In this document: positions 1 to 8,623 of the stretch, one piece after another
Position numbering within the stretch: position 1 is the first letter of the stretch
How the letters are laid out: every line of letters starts with the position of its first letter
Source: Poindextera sp036272595
GTDB taxonomy: Bacteria > Pseudomonadota > Alphaproteobacteria > Caulobacterales > Caulobacteraceae
NCBI GenBank assembly: GCA_036272595.1
Contig: DATAYM010000010.1
Coordinates: forward strand, 10,284-74,283
Direction of reading: 5' to 3'
Length of the DNA: 64,000 nt
The notes under the pieces: generated by a model
The model's database searches: none
The model's input: only the letters and a program-made list of their open reading frames with translations
Told to the model about the DNA's origin: nothing
Position numbers and translations under genes: made by a program

Positions 1-2526
1 ACGGACGTCGACGCCGGCGTCCCGCGGCCCGCCGCCGCCGGAAACGCGCCGCGGCCGCTGACCCGGATCATCGGACGGGCGGACGCGATGGCCATGGTCT
101 GCAGCCGCCTCGGCAGCGAGCCGCTGGTCACCATCGTCGGCGCGGGCGGCATCGGCAAGACGACCCTGGCCCTGGCGGTGGTCGAGGCGCTCGCGCCGGC
201 GACCGCATGGTTCGTCGACCTCGCCTCGGTCCGCGACCCGCAGCTTCTGGCCGCCGCCATCGCCTCCTCGCTGGGCTTGGTGGCGCTCTCGAGCGACCCG
301 CTCGACGCCTTGAAGGCGCAACTGCGAGGCCGGCCGACGCTGCTGGTGTTGGACAATTGCGAACATCTGGTGGCCGCCTGCGCCACCCTGGCCGAAGCCT
401 TGCTCAAGGCCGCCCCCGACCTGCGGATCCTCGCCACCAGCCGCGAACCGCTGCGCGCGGCGGGCGAGTGGGTGTGCCGGCTGCCGCCGCTGGAGATTCC
501 GCCTGCGGATTTCGCGACGCGGGCCGAGGGGCTCAGTTTCGCGTCGGCGCAGCTGTTCCTGGAACGGGCGTCGTCGCGCGCCGACGGCCTGCCGTTCGAC
601 CGCGACACCGCCGCGATCGTCGAGATCTGCCGTCGGGTGGACGGCATCCCGCTGGCCTTGGAGCTGGCGGCCGCCGCGGTCGGCGTGTTCGGCGTCGGCG
701 GGGTCGCGCAGCTGCTCGGCTCCCGCTTCGATCTGCTGACCCAGGGCCGGCGAACCGCCCTGCCGCGCCACGCCACGCTCAACGCCACGCTCGACTGGAG
801 CTATCAGCTTCTGCCGGAGGCCGAGCAAAGGATCCTGCGCCGGCTGTCGGTGTTCAGCGGCGCGTTCACGTTGCAGGCGGCGATGGCCGTGGCGGGCGAC
901 GCGCCGGACGATGTCGGCTTCCTCGGCGCACTGGCCAACCTCGCCGAGAAATCCTTGCTGAACGTCGACCTCTCCGGCGACCATGCCGTCTATCGGCTGC
1001 TCCAGATGACGCGCGCCTACGCGGCCGGAAAGCTGGACCCGGACGAGGCGAAGGAGACGGCCAGCAGGCACGCGTCGCATTTCCTCGACCTGCTGCGAGA
1101 CAGCGAGGCGGCCTGGCGCTTCGAGGCGCGGGCCGCCTGGGAAAAGACCTACGCCGGCTGGCTTGACGACATCCGGGCGGGGCTGGACTGGGCGTTCGGC
1201 GCGGACGGGGACCTGGATCTCGCCGTGCGCCTCATCCTTGAATCGCTGCCGATGTGGTTTCGGCTGTCCCATGTCTACGAGTACAGCGACCGCGTCCGCA
1301 AAGCCCTGACGGCGGTTCGCGACCGGCCGGATCCGGATCGCCGCGCGGAAATGCGATTGCTGGGCGCCCAGGGGGTCGTGTTCAACTATACCCTGGGCGC
1401 ATCGCCGGGCACGGCCGCCGTCTGGAGGGCGTTGCTGCCCCTGGCCGAGGCCGAGGCCGACATTCCGCACCAGATGCTTTGCGCCTGGGGCGACTGCTAC
1501 GTCGCCTACTATGAGGGGCGGCTTGGCGATGCGAAGAGACTGGCGCAACGGTTCGGCCGGCTCGCCGAACAGCTGGCGACGGCTGACGACCTCGCCCAGG
1601 CCGCCCTGCTCAGGATCCTGCCGGCCTTCTGCGTCGGGGAGATCGCCGCGGCCGCCCGGGAGGCCGATCGGGCCTTCGCCTTTTTCGACCGGCGCGAGCC
1701 GCCTGCGGGCGTGATCCGATTCCAGTTCGACCCCGTCGTCACCGTGCGCGGTCTTCGCAGCCGGATATTCTGGCTGAGGGGCGACTACGACGCGGCCGCC
1801 GCCGAGGCCGCGGCCTGCGTGGCGCAGGCGCGGGAGGTCGGCCACACGCTGAGCACGACCTGGGCCATGCTCGACGGCGGCGCCCACACGGCGCTGCTCA
1901 ATGGCGACCTGGAAAGCGCCGAGGCCTTCATCGACGAGCACGCGCGTCTTTCGGAAGCCTACGGGGCGGGCCGCCGCACCTTCGAGAGCAACCGCGCCAT
2001 GCGCGCGGTGCTGGAGGTGGCGCGGGCCGACGGGACGGCCAGGCTCGAGCCGATCCTGAAAGCGCTCTCGCCCGAGCCGGGCAACCGGTTCGTCCTGCGC
2101 TTCAGCGCTTTCGTGGGCCGGTTGGCGGAGGCCCTCGGCGAACTGGGGGCGGTGGAGGAAGGTTTGGCGGTTATCGACGCCGCGCTGACCAGTTTCGCCA
2201 GCGAGCCTGGGCATTGGTGCCGCCCTGAGCTTCTGCGAGCCCAAGCGAGCCTTGGGCTGCGACGGGGCGGTCGCCAAGCCTTGCAGCAAGCCTGCGCGGA
2301 TCTGTCCGCGGCCTACGCCCAGGCGCGCCGCCAGGGCGCGCTCGCCTGGATGCTTCGGATCTCGATCACCTGGGCGGAAAACGCGCCGGACTCCGAAGCC
2401 GCGGAAGCCCGTCGGCGCCTGGGCGAGGTGCTGGCGAAGGCGCCGACGGATACGTGTTCCGCCGATGTCCGGCGCGGCCGCCGCCTGTACGAGAGCTTGG
2501 CCAGAGCAGGCCTGCGGAAAACGTGA
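1..2526 (+). CDS. NB-ARC/TPR ATPase-type transcriptional regulator (5' end outside window)
   Basis: The frame is open from base 1, so the gene starts upstream of the window; the first in-frame ATG (88) lies inside the domain and is not the true start. The first visible residues end in LTRIIGRADAM, the usual entry into the ATPase domain of winged-helix/STAND regulators. A P-loop (GAGGIGKTT) follows about 46 residues into the visible part, then a Walker B-like LLVLDNCEH and the sensor stretch ATSREPLRAAGEW. The remaining 500 or so residues are alanine-rich helices resembling TPR repeats. In this family a PhoB/OmpR-type DNA-binding domain usually precedes the ATPase; here it would lie off the left edge. 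Its target and signal are unknown. The gene converges on the thiolase with one base between stop codons. Confidence 0.75.
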   Translation, partial: TDVDAGVPRPAAAGNAPRPLTRIIGRADAMAMVCSRLGSEPLVTIVGAGGIGKTTLALAVVEALAPATAWFVDLASVRDPQLLAAAIASSLGLVALSSDPLDALKAQLRGRPTLLVLDNCEHLVAACATLAEALLKAAPDLRILATSREPLRAAGEWVCRLPPLEIPPADFATRAEGLSFASAQLFLERASSRADGLPFDRDTAAIVEICRRVDGIPLALELAAAAVGVFGVGGVAQLLGSRFDLLTQGRRTALPRHATLNATLDWSYQLLPEAEQRILRRLSVFSGAFTLQAAMAVAGDAPDDVGFLGALANLAEKSLLNVDLSGDHAVYRLLQMTRAYAAGKLDPDEAKETASRHASHFLDLLRDSEAAWRFEARAAWEKTYAGWLDDIRAGLDWAFGADGDLDLAVRLILESLPMWFRLSHVYEYSDRVRKALTAVRDRPDPDRRAEMRLLGAQGVVFNYTLGASPGTAAVWRALLPLAEAEADIPHQMLCAWGDCYVAYYEGRLGDAKRLAQRFGRLAEQLATADDLAQAALLRILPAFCVGEIAAAAREADRAFAFFDRREPPAGVIRFQFDPVVTVRGLRSRIFWLRGDYDAAAAEAAACVAQAREVGHTLSTTWAMLDGGAHTALLNGDLESAEAFIDEHARLSEAYGAGRRTFESNRAMRAVLEVARADGTARLEPILKALSPEPGNRFVLRFSAFVGRLAEALGELGAVEEGLAVIDAALTSFASEPGHWCRPELLRAQASLGLRRGGRQALQQACADLSAAYAQARRQGALAWMLRISITWAENAPDSEAAEARRRLGEVLAKAPTDTCSADVRRGRRLYESLARAGLRKT

Positions 2527-2527
2527 G

Positions 2528-3703
2528 TTAGCGCTCCAGATAGGCCGCCGTCGCCTGGCCGCCGGCGGTGCAGACCCCCACGATGGCCTTGCCGGCGCCG
2601 CGGCGGCCCAGCTCCATCAGGGTCTGGCCGACATAGCGAATCCCCGACATGCCATAGGGATGGCCGAGGGCGATGGCGCCGCCGTTGACGTTGGTCCGCT
2701 CCCAGGGCGTCCCGAGCTGGGCCTGGTTGTAGAGCGTGGTCACCGCATAGGCCTCGTGCAGCTCCCAGAGGTCGATCTCGGCGATGGAGAGGCCGTGACG
2801 GGTCATCAGCCGGCGGATCGCCGGGGTGATGGCGATGCTCATCTCCTCAGGCGCCACCGCCGCCAGCTGCATGCCGCGGAACAGGCCGAGGATCGGCAGG
2901 CCGCGCCGGGCGGCGAGGTCGGCGTCCATCATCACCAGAGCCGCCGCGCCGTCGGAAAGTTGCGAGGCGTTGCCGGCGGTGGTCGTGCCGCCGGGATAGA
3001 CCGGCTTCAGCGCCGACAGCGCCTCCAGCGTCGTGCCCGGCCTCGGCCCTTCGTCGTGGTCCAGGGTCACCTCCAGCATGTGGTTTTCGCCGGTCGCCTT
3101 GTCGGCTGCCTGCATGGTGGTGGTGAATGGGACGATCTCCAGCGCGAACTTGCCGGCGGCCCTCGCCGCCTCCACCCGCGCCTGCGAGCCCACGACATAT
3201 TCATCCAGCACTTCGCGGCTGAAGCCGTAGCGCTCGGCGACCAGGTCGGCGGTCTGGTTCATCGTCCACCAGACCGCCGGCATCTTCAGCTGCAGCGGCT
3301 CGTAGACGAAGCCCTTCAGGTTGATGTTGGTTTGGGTGAGGCTGATGCTCTCGACCCCGGCGGCGATGATGACGTCCGCCTCGCCGACGGCGATCCGGTT
3401 GGCGGCCATCGAGGCCGCCGTCAGGCCCGAACCGCAATAGCGGTTGACGGTCACGCCCGGGACCCCGACGCCGAGGCCCGCCCACAGGGCCGAGGTGCGC
3501 GCGATGTTGTGGCCGGTATAGCCTTCCGGCAGGCCGCAGCCCATCACCACGTCCTCGACTTCGCCGGCCTCGATCCCGGCGCGCTCCAGCACCTTGCCGA
3601 GCACGTGCGCGGCCATCGGAATGCCGTGGGTCTGGTTGAGGGCGCCGCGCCCGGCCTTGGCGATGCCGGTTCGGCAGTAGGCGACGACGGCGACGTCCCT
3701 CAT
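2528..3703 (-). CDS. Thiolase family protein (acetyl-CoA C-acyltransferase)
   Basis: A 391-residue thiolase, predicted to catalyse reversible thiolytic cleavage of 3-ketoacyl-CoA, in the cytoplasm. The nucleophilic cysteine is in NRYCGSGL (about residue 90), the histidine block is NVNGGAIALGHPYGMSG, and the C-terminal catalytic cysteine is in VCTAGGQ. ELHEAYA stands in place of the commoner NEAFA. The start at 3703 is preferred over the longer frame from 3733 because AGGGAG sits about 9 bases upstream and the protein then begins MRDVAVVAY, as in relatives. It lies alone between a convergent regulator and a divergent AraC gene. Whether it serves beta-oxidation or another acyl-CoA pathway cannot be told from sequence. 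Confidence 0.88.
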   Translation of the reverse strand: MRDVAVVAYCRTGIAKAGRGALNQTHGIPMAAHVLGKVLERAGIEAGEVEDVVMGCGLPEGYTGHNIARTSALWAGLGVGVPGVTVNRYCGSGLTAASMAANRIAVGEADVIIAAGVESISLTQTNINLKGFVYEPLQLKMPAVWWTMNQTADLVAERYGFSREVLDEYVVGSQARVEAARAAGKFALEIVPFTTTMQAADKATGENHMLEVTLDHDEGPRPGTTLEALSALKPVYPGGTTTAGNASQLSDGAAALVMMDADLAARRGLPILGLFRGMQLAAVAPEEMSIAITPAIRRLMTRHGLSIAEIDLWELHEAYAVTTLYNQAQLGTPWERTNVNGGAIALGHPYGMSGIRYVGQTLMELGRRGAGKAIVGVCTAGGQATAAYLER

Positions 3704-3942
3704 GGCGGCGAACTCCCTTAACTCTCGGCGCACGCGCCATCCTGTCGGCCGGCCTTACACGCGGCGCGGCGCCGCCGTCTTGAAGATTCGCTGGAAAATT
3801 GTGCAGGCGGGCGCTGGTCCGGGCCGGCGGCGCCGAGCCCTTCCCAGCGTTTAACAACGCTTAAGGTGCGTGAATCCGCGCCGCCGAGCAGGGTCGCTGC
3901 CGAGGCGAACAGAAAGCCGTTCGCTGGCGCGGAGGACCCCTT

Positions 3943-4602
3943 ATGGCGCTTGCCGCTACATACGTGCTGGACTGGAACTGCCCGCCCGCGGGCGGGATCG
4001 CGGAGGCTGACGTCGACAGCCGCCGCCTGCTGGCGCCCTCGCGCGCGGCGTTAAGGCTGCTTGGCGACGGCCTTCGCGCCCTCGATGAAGATCGGGCGAC
4101 GGCGCGGACCTGCCTGGTCCACGCCCGCCGCCTGCTGCAGGAGGTCGTCGACACCGGCGCGCCGGCCGCGTCGCAGCGGCGCGAGCGCGGCGGCTTGCTC
4201 GTCTGGCAGATTCGCCGCGTCACCGCCCATATCGAAGCCAATCTCGATGCGGCTCTGGCGAACGCCGACCTTGCGCCGCTGGCCCGGCTCAATCCGCAAT
4301 ATTTCGCCCATGCCTTTCGGCGCAGCCTCGGCGTTGGCCCGCACGCCTATGTCGTCGGGCGACGCATCGCTCGCGCCCAGGAGATGATGCTGGTCTCGGA
4401 GGAGCCGCTGAGCCAGATCGCGCTGGCCTGCGGGTTCTCCGATCAGCCCCATTTCACCCGCGCCTTCCGGACCGCCGTCGGCGAAACGCCGCGCGCCTGG
4501 CAGCGCCGGCACGCGACGGCGACGCCGCCAGGCCGAACCGAGCGCCAGGAGCGCCCGCAACGCCGCGCCGGCGACGAGGGCCAGGCCGGCTTCGCCGGAT
4601 GA
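3943..4602 (+). CDS. AraC family transcriptional regulator
   Basis: A 219-residue protein whose residues from about 90 to 190 form the two-helix-turn-helix AraC/XylS DNA-binding domain: HIEANLDAALANADLAPLA, then ISQIALACGFSDQPHFTRAF-like sequence (here SQIALACGFSDQPHFTRAF) and a GETPRAW ending. The N-terminal 90 residues are short and match no sensor domain I recognise, so the inducer is unknown. The tail after about residue 190 is basic and disordered-looking. It sits 32 bases upstream of the alpha/beta hydrolase and SDR genes on the same strand and may be co-transcribed with them or control them. The 239 bases upstream (3704-3942) hold its promoter region and no other gene I can see. Confidence 0.85.
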   Translation: MALAATYVLDWNCPPAGGIAEADVDSRRLLAPSRAALRLLGDGLRALDEDRATARTCLVHARRLLQEVVDTGAPAASQRRERGGLLVWQIRRVTAHIEANLDAALANADLAPLARLNPQYFAHAFRRSLGVGPHAYVVGRRIARAQEMMLVSEEPLSQIALACGFSDQPHFTRAFRTAVGETPRAWQRRHATATPPGRTERQERPQRRAGDEGQAGFAG

Positions 4603-4634
4603 ACTCCTCAAGAGAAACCTGACGGAGAAGACCC

Positions 4635-5477
4635 ATGTCCGGCATCACCCATGAGACCGCCCCGACGCTGTTCGCCGAGGCCAACGGCGTCCGTTTCGCC
4701 TACCGCCGCTTCGGCAAGGCCGGCGCCGTGCCGATCGTCTTCAACCAGCACTTCCAGGGCACGCTGGATCATTGGGATCCGGCGGTGACCGACGGCCTGG
4801 CGCAGACCCGCGAAGTCATCCTGTTCGACAACGCGGGGGTCGCGGCCAGCTCCGGTGAGACTCCCTCCAGCTTCCAGGAGATGGGCGCCAACGCGATCGC
4901 CTTTGTCCGCGCCCTGGGCCTTGCCCAGGTCGACGTGCTCGGCTTCTCCATCGGCGGCATGGTCGCCCAGGAGATCACGCTTCAGGCGCCCGATCTGGTG
5001 CGTAAGCTGATCCTGGTGGGGACCGGACCGCGCGGCGCGGACATGGCGGCCAGCCAGTCGCAGGCGATCTTCGCCGCGACCTACGATCCGCCCGAACACC
5101 TCTGGCTCAAGGTGCACTTCACGCCCTCGCCGGCCAGCCAGGCCGCCGGCCTCGCCTTTCTGGAGCGCAAACTGCGCCGGCGGGACCGCGATCCTCTGGT
5201 CGGCAGGCAAACCATCGACGCGCAGCTGGCGGCGATCGGCAAGTACATCGCCTACCAGGGACAGGACGGCTATCTCGACTATCTGAAGACCATGCGGCAG
5301 CCGACCCTGGTGGTGCAGGGCAGCAACGACGTGATCATCCCCACCTACAATTCCTACGTGCTGCAGCAGACGCTGCCGGATGCGCAGCTGATCGTCTACC
5401 CGGACGCCAACCACGGGTCCTTCTACCAGTACCCCGACCGTTTCGTGCCCGAGGCCGTGCTGTTCCTCGACCGCTGA
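4635..5477 (+). CDS. Alpha/beta-fold hydrolase
   Basis: A 280-residue alpha/beta hydrolase with no signal peptide, expected in the cytoplasm. The nucleophile elbow is GFSIGG (Ser about 105), the acid is probably Asp about 232 (SNDVIIP) and the histidine about 260 (ANHGS). The oxyanion region reads FNQHFQGTLDHWDPA. It is clearly paralogous to the minus-strand hydrolase at 6419-7300: both share GTLD.WDPA.TD.LA, ILFDNAG, GTGPRG and HGS.FQY. The substrate is unknown; relatives are annotated as esterases or haloperoxidase-like hydrolases. A GGAG-type ribosome-binding site precedes the ATG. It probably forms a unit with the upstream AraC gene and the SDR 41 bases downstream. Confidence 0.85.
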   Translation: MSGITHETAPTLFAEANGVRFAYRRFGKAGAVPIVFNQHFQGTLDHWDPAVTDGLAQTREVILFDNAGVAASSGETPSSFQEMGANAIAFVRALGLAQVDVLGFSIGGMVAQEITLQAPDLVRKLILVGTGPRGADMAASQSQAIFAATYDPPEHLWLKVHFTPSPASQAAGLAFLERKLRRRDRDPLVGRQTIDAQLAAIGKYIAYQGQDGYLDYLKTMRQPTLVVQGSNDVIIPTYNSYVLQQTLPDAQLIVYPDANHGSFYQYPDRFVPEAVLFLDR

Positions 5478-5518
5478 TCCCGCCCCTGAACCCAGAGACT
5501 TTCAAAGGAGCCGGTCCC

Positions 5519-6265
5519 ATGGCGGACCTGAGCAACAAGACCGCACTGGTCACCGGCGCCTCGCGCGGCATCGGCCGCGCGGCCGCCCTGGCCCTCGCCG
5601 AAGCCGGCGCGCGGGTGCTGGTCCACTACGGCAAGACGGCGGCGGAGGCCGCGGCCGTGGTCGAGCAGATCGGGAGCGGCGGCGGCCAGGCCGAGGCGGT
5701 CGGCGCCGACCTCGCCCGACCTGAAAGCCCCGCCGAGCTGGCCCGTCAGGTGCGGGCGATCGTCGGCGAGCGGCTGGACATCCTGGTCGCCAACGCCGGC
5801 ATCGCCCCGTCGGCCTCGATCGAGGACACCACGATCGAGGACTTCGACGCGGTGTTCGCGGTGAATGTGCGCGCGCCGTTCTTCCTGGTGCAGCAGTTGC
5901 TGCCGATCCTGCGCGAAGGCTCCAGCGTGATCTTCACCTCTTCGCTGGCGGCGCACGCGGCGGTGGGGACCTTGTCGGCCTATGCCGCCACCAAGGGGGC
6001 GATCGACACCCTGGTGAAGCATTTCGCCGCCGAGCTCGGCCCGCGCGGCGTCCGCGTCAACGCCGTCGCGCCCGGAGTGGTCGCCACCGACTTGTCCAGC
6101 TTCGTGAAGACCGACCAGGGACGCGAAGCGACGAGGGCCATGCAGGCGCTGAAGCGTATCGCCCAGCCGGAAGACATCGCCGGCGCGATCGCCTTCCTGG
6201 CCTCGGACGCGGCGCGCTGGATCTCCGGCGACACCCTGCGCGTGGACGGCGGTTCGAAGCTCTGA
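5519..6265 (+). CDS. SDR family NAD(P)-dependent oxidoreductase (FabG-like)
   Basis: A 248-residue classical short-chain dehydrogenase/reductase. Visible motifs are the cofactor loop TGASRGIGR (12-20), NAG (92-94), the catalytic serine in FTSSLAAH (about 141), YAATK (Tyr155, Lys159), and a C-terminal ISGDTLRVDGG typical of FabG-like enzymes. It should reduce or oxidise a carbonyl/alcohol with NAD(P)(H); the arginine at the end of the glycine loop is compatible with NADP but not decisive. CAAAGGAGCC just before the ATG is a good ribosome-binding site. It follows the alpha/beta hydrolase by 41 bases and is probably co-transcribed with it. The substrate is unknown. Confidence 0.9.
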   Translation: MADLSNKTALVTGASRGIGRAAALALAEAGARVLVHYGKTAAEAAAVVEQIGSGGGQAEAVGADLARPESPAELARQVRAIVGERLDILVANAGIAPSASIEDTTIEDFDAVFAVNVRAPFFLVQQLLPILREGSSVIFTSSLAAHAAVGTLSAYAATKGAIDTLVKHFAAELGPRGVRVNAVAPGVVATDLSSFVKTDQGREATRAMQALKRIAQPEDIAGAIAFLASDAARWISGDTLRVDGGSKL

Positions 6266-6289
6266 GCCGGGCGCGCAGGTTTTTCTTGA

Positions 6290-6403
6290 AGGGCCGTCAT
6301 CCCGGAAGCCCGCTTCGAGATCCTCGACGGGATCGCGCATCTCTCGCCGCTTGAGGCGCCCGGTGCGCTCGCCGAGGCGATCTTGGACTTCCTCGCCGCC
6401 TGA
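6290..6403 (+). pseudogene. C-terminal remnant of a third alpha/beta hydrolase
   Basis: Between the SDR and the next hydrolase, the frame through 6299 is open from just after a TGA (6287-6289) to a TGA at 6401-6403. It reads about 37 residues, including GIAHLSPLEAP and a LAEAILDFLAA ending. This is the typical tail of an alpha/beta hydrolase of the 3-oxoadipate enol-lactonase type: the catalytic histidine followed by P-x-x-x-P and a final helix. No start codon or upstream catalytic domain is present. It resembles neither intact neighbour closely (those end HGS-FQY), so it is probably the scar of a deleted gene. The family assignment rests on the short motif alone. Confidence 0.55.
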
Positions 6404-6418
6404 ATTCCCCAAGGCGCC

Positions 6419-7300
6419 TCAGTAAGGCGCACTGGCTGAGTCCGCGGCCAGGAAGGCTTCGGCCTGGCGGGCGAACGGTTCATGGTACTGGAACAGCGAA
6501 CCGTGACCGGCGTCCGGGTAGGTCATGAGCACGGCGTTCGGCAGGTTTTCCGCCAGCCGGTACGAGTTGCGCACCGGGATCATCTCGTCGCGCACGCCGT
6601 TGACCACCAGGACGGGGTGAGTAATGCCTTTCAGGTCCGCGAAGCGCTCGCCGGCGTACTGTTCCCAATCGCGGAAGGCGGCCATTTGCGCCGCTGCCAC
6701 GTTCGGCCCCGAGGCGGGCTCGAGGTCGCTGGTTCGCTGCTGCAATCGCTCGACGAAGGCCTCGCCGGCCGCCTGGCTGGACGGCGTCGGCGCGAAGAAG
6801 ATCTTCGAGAGCACGGCGTAGCCTCGCAAGCTGGGATCGGCGAGATAGGGCGCCAGGGTCGGCTTATCCAGATGCATGATCTCTTCGCCGCCCCTTGGCC
6901 CCGTGCCGGCCAGGATCAGCCGCCGGAAGATGCCGGGACGATCCAGCGCCATCTGCTGCGCGATCATGCCGCCGAGCGAGAAGCCGAGCACGTCGCACCG
7001 CGTGACGCCCAGAGCCTCCAGGAAGGCGAAAGCGTGGCCAGTCATTCCCGTCACGGTGTGTGGGACTTCGCCCGAGGATCGCCCCAGCCCGGCATTGTCG
7101 AAGAGAATGAGGTCGCGCCGTGCGGCCAGCGCGTCGGTGAGCGCCGGGTCCCAGTTGTCGAGGGTTCCTGTGAAGTGCTGCAGGCACAAGAGCGGAAGCC
7201 CGCCGCCCGCGCCGAAACGCCGGTAGGCGTAACGTTCGTTCGCCGCCTGGACGAACTGCGTCGGCGCTGTCGTGCTGCTTGCGGCGGCGTATGCAGACAT
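6419..7300 (-). CDS. Alpha/beta-fold hydrolase (paralogue of the 4635-5477 hydrolase)
   Basis: From the ATG at 7300 this gives 293 residues. The serine elbow is GFSLGG, the acid region VNGVRDEMIP and the histidine in AGHGSLFQY. It is collinear with the hydrolase at 4635-5477 throughout. The frame stays open upstream to a GTG at 7501 that overlaps the end of the M19 gene. That extension contains a small-residue stretch (NLAGAAAAITASASES) which could be part of an export signal or simply untranslated, and the ribosome-binding site at 7300 is weak, so the start is uncertain. It lies downstream of the M19 dipeptidase on the same strand and may be co-transcribed with it. Substrate unknown. Confidence 0.78.
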   Translation of the reverse strand: MSAYAAASSTTAPTQFVQAANERYAYRRFGAGGGLPLLCLQHFTGTLDNWDPALTDALAARRDLILFDNAGLGRSSGEVPHTVTGMTGHAFAFLEALGVTRCDVLGFSLGGMIAQQMALDRPGIFRRLILAGTGPRGGEEIMHLDKPTLAPYLADPSLRGYAVLSKIFFAPTPSSQAAGEAFVERLQQRTSDLEPASGPNVAAAQMAAFRDWEQYAGERFADLKGITHPVLVVNGVRDEMIPVRNSYRLAENLPNAVLMTYPDAGHGSLFQYHEPFARQAEAFLAADSASAPY

Positions 7301-7491
7301 GTCGTTGGACTCGGGTGCTGCTGACGACTCTGAGGCGGAAGCCGTAATAGCCGCGGCGGCGCCCGCCAGATTGAATGCGCTGGATGGAATTGTAGGAAAC
7401 GTCGGCTGCCGCGAGACGCTTGGGCGCCCATGCCGAACATCGATCTCGGCCTGGCGCGCTGGATGAACCCGGCCCGTCAAGCCGCGCTCGG

Positions 7492-8514
7492 TTATTTCCA
7501 CACCTGCCTGGCCACCCGCAGCCAGTTGAGGCCGAGGATTCCGCGGATGTCGGCCTCGCCGTAGCCGAGCCCGATCATCCCTTCGGTCAGTTCCGGCAAC
7601 TGCTCAGGCTGGCCGATCTGCATCTGGAAATTCGCGTAGCCGCCGCCGGGATAGGTCTCGCCGGCCTTCTGCACGCCGACGAGCAGGCTATGCAGGTCGA
7701 ACACCCAGTCGAGGCCTATGCCGACGTGGTCCGGGCCGACGCGTTGCACCAGGTAGTCGATCTGCTTCAGCAGCAACGGCGTCGAGGCGTCGTTCTCGCC
7801 GATGAAGACGCCGATGCCGTTGATGCCGATGACGCCGCCCGAAGCCGCGCAAGCGTCGATCTGATCGTCGGTGATGTTGCGCGGATGGTCCCAGAGCGCC
7901 TTCGGGTCGGAGTGGGAAAAGATCACCGGCTGCGTCGAATGCTCGAAAGCGTCCATGGTCGTGCGGTAGCCGGTGTGGGAGCAGTCGACGATCATGCCGA
8001 CCCGGTTCATCTCCTGGATCAGGGCGATGCCGAAGCGGCTGAGCCCGCCGTCCGTGCGCTCATGGCAGCCGTCGCCGACCGAATTCTTCTGGTTGTAGGC
8101 GAGCAGCGCGTGCTTGACGCCAAGGCGATAGTAGACCTCGACCAGATCGATGTTGCGGTCGAACGACTCGGTGCCCTGAAAGTTGAAGGTGACGGCCAAG
8201 CGGCCCTCGGCCTTGGCGGCCAGGATGTCGTCGGCCGTATCGACCAGCCGGAAACGCTCCGGACTGCCCAGGATGTAGCGCCGTTCGCGAGCGAGGGCGC
8301 CGATGGTGCGCGCAACGCTCTGGGAATCGGTCGCCACCGTCAACGAGACGACATTGGCGCCGGCGGCCTCATGTCGCGCCAGAGCCCCCTGCTGCAGTTC
8401 CTGCCGCCCGAAGTCCGACCAGGGGACGGTCTGGTCCCAGACCAGAGCATCCGCGTGCAGCTTCGCCGCCGCCGGCGAAATCTTCCAATCGGCCGTTTCC
8501 ACCTTGAGCTCCAC
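7492..8514 (-). CDS. Divergent peptidase M19 (membrane dipeptidase-like) family protein
   Basis: A 340-residue TIM-barrel protein of the M19/renal dipeptidase family, without signal peptide. The second-half metal motifs are intact: IVDCSH and VIFSHS supply the two histidines, and GIGLDW matches the C-terminal aspartate motif. The first-half ligands are not: canonical DGHNDLPW is replaced by VWDQTVPW, and the glutamate of the IEG motif is a glutamine (NFQGTES). It shares GC-ER-D-GLSRFG with the second M19 copy at 22806-23972. Canonical members hydrolyse dipeptides, often with D- or dehydro-residues at the C-terminal side; activity here is doubtful or altered. It is divergent from the XRE-cupin regulator across a 109-base gap. 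Confidence 0.82.
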   Translation of the reverse strand: MELKVETADWKISPAAAKLHADALVWDQTVPWSDFGRQELQQGALARHEAAGANVVSLTVATDSQSVARTIGALARERRYILGSPERFRLVDTADDILAAKAEGRLAVTFNFQGTESFDRNIDLVEVYYRLGVKHALLAYNQKNSVGDGCHERTDGGLSRFGIALIQEMNRVGMIVDCSHTGYRTTMDAFEHSTQPVIFSHSDPKALWDHPRNITDDQIDACAASGGVIGINGIGVFIGENDASTPLLLKQIDYLVQRVGPDHVGIGLDWVFDLHSLLVGVQKAGETYPGGGYANFQMQIGQPEQLPELTEGMIGLGYGEADIRGILGLNWLRVARQVWK

Positions 8515-8543
8515 GCGTTGGGACCAGCCCGAAGGTTGGCGAG

Positions 8544-8579
8544 TTGTCCATTATGGCAACCTATGTCTAAAATAGATAG
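8544..8579. promoter_or_regulatory. Divergent promoter region with imperfect palindrome (M19 / XRE-cupin)
   Basis: This is a small AT-rich patch in otherwise GC-rich DNA. On the plus strand TTGTCC (8544-8549), an 18-base gap and TAAAAT (8568-8573) make a plausible promoter for the XRE-cupin gene. Overlapping it, CTATGTCTAAAATAGATAG (8561-8579) is an imperfect inverted repeat that could be the regulator's own operator. It does not match the 17-base element shared by the 22.7 and 31.1 kb regions. Confidence 0.4.
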
Positions 8580-8623
8580 ATCAGACTTCGAGACCGCATC
8601 GGCGGGTTGACGAGGAGACGACG

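Noticed and set aside
8561..8579. Third copy of the sox/tetR operator upstream of the first M19 gene
   Set aside because: It shares only CTATG/TCTA fragments with the 17-base element and lacks the TTGCC-N17-TACGGT promoter layout.
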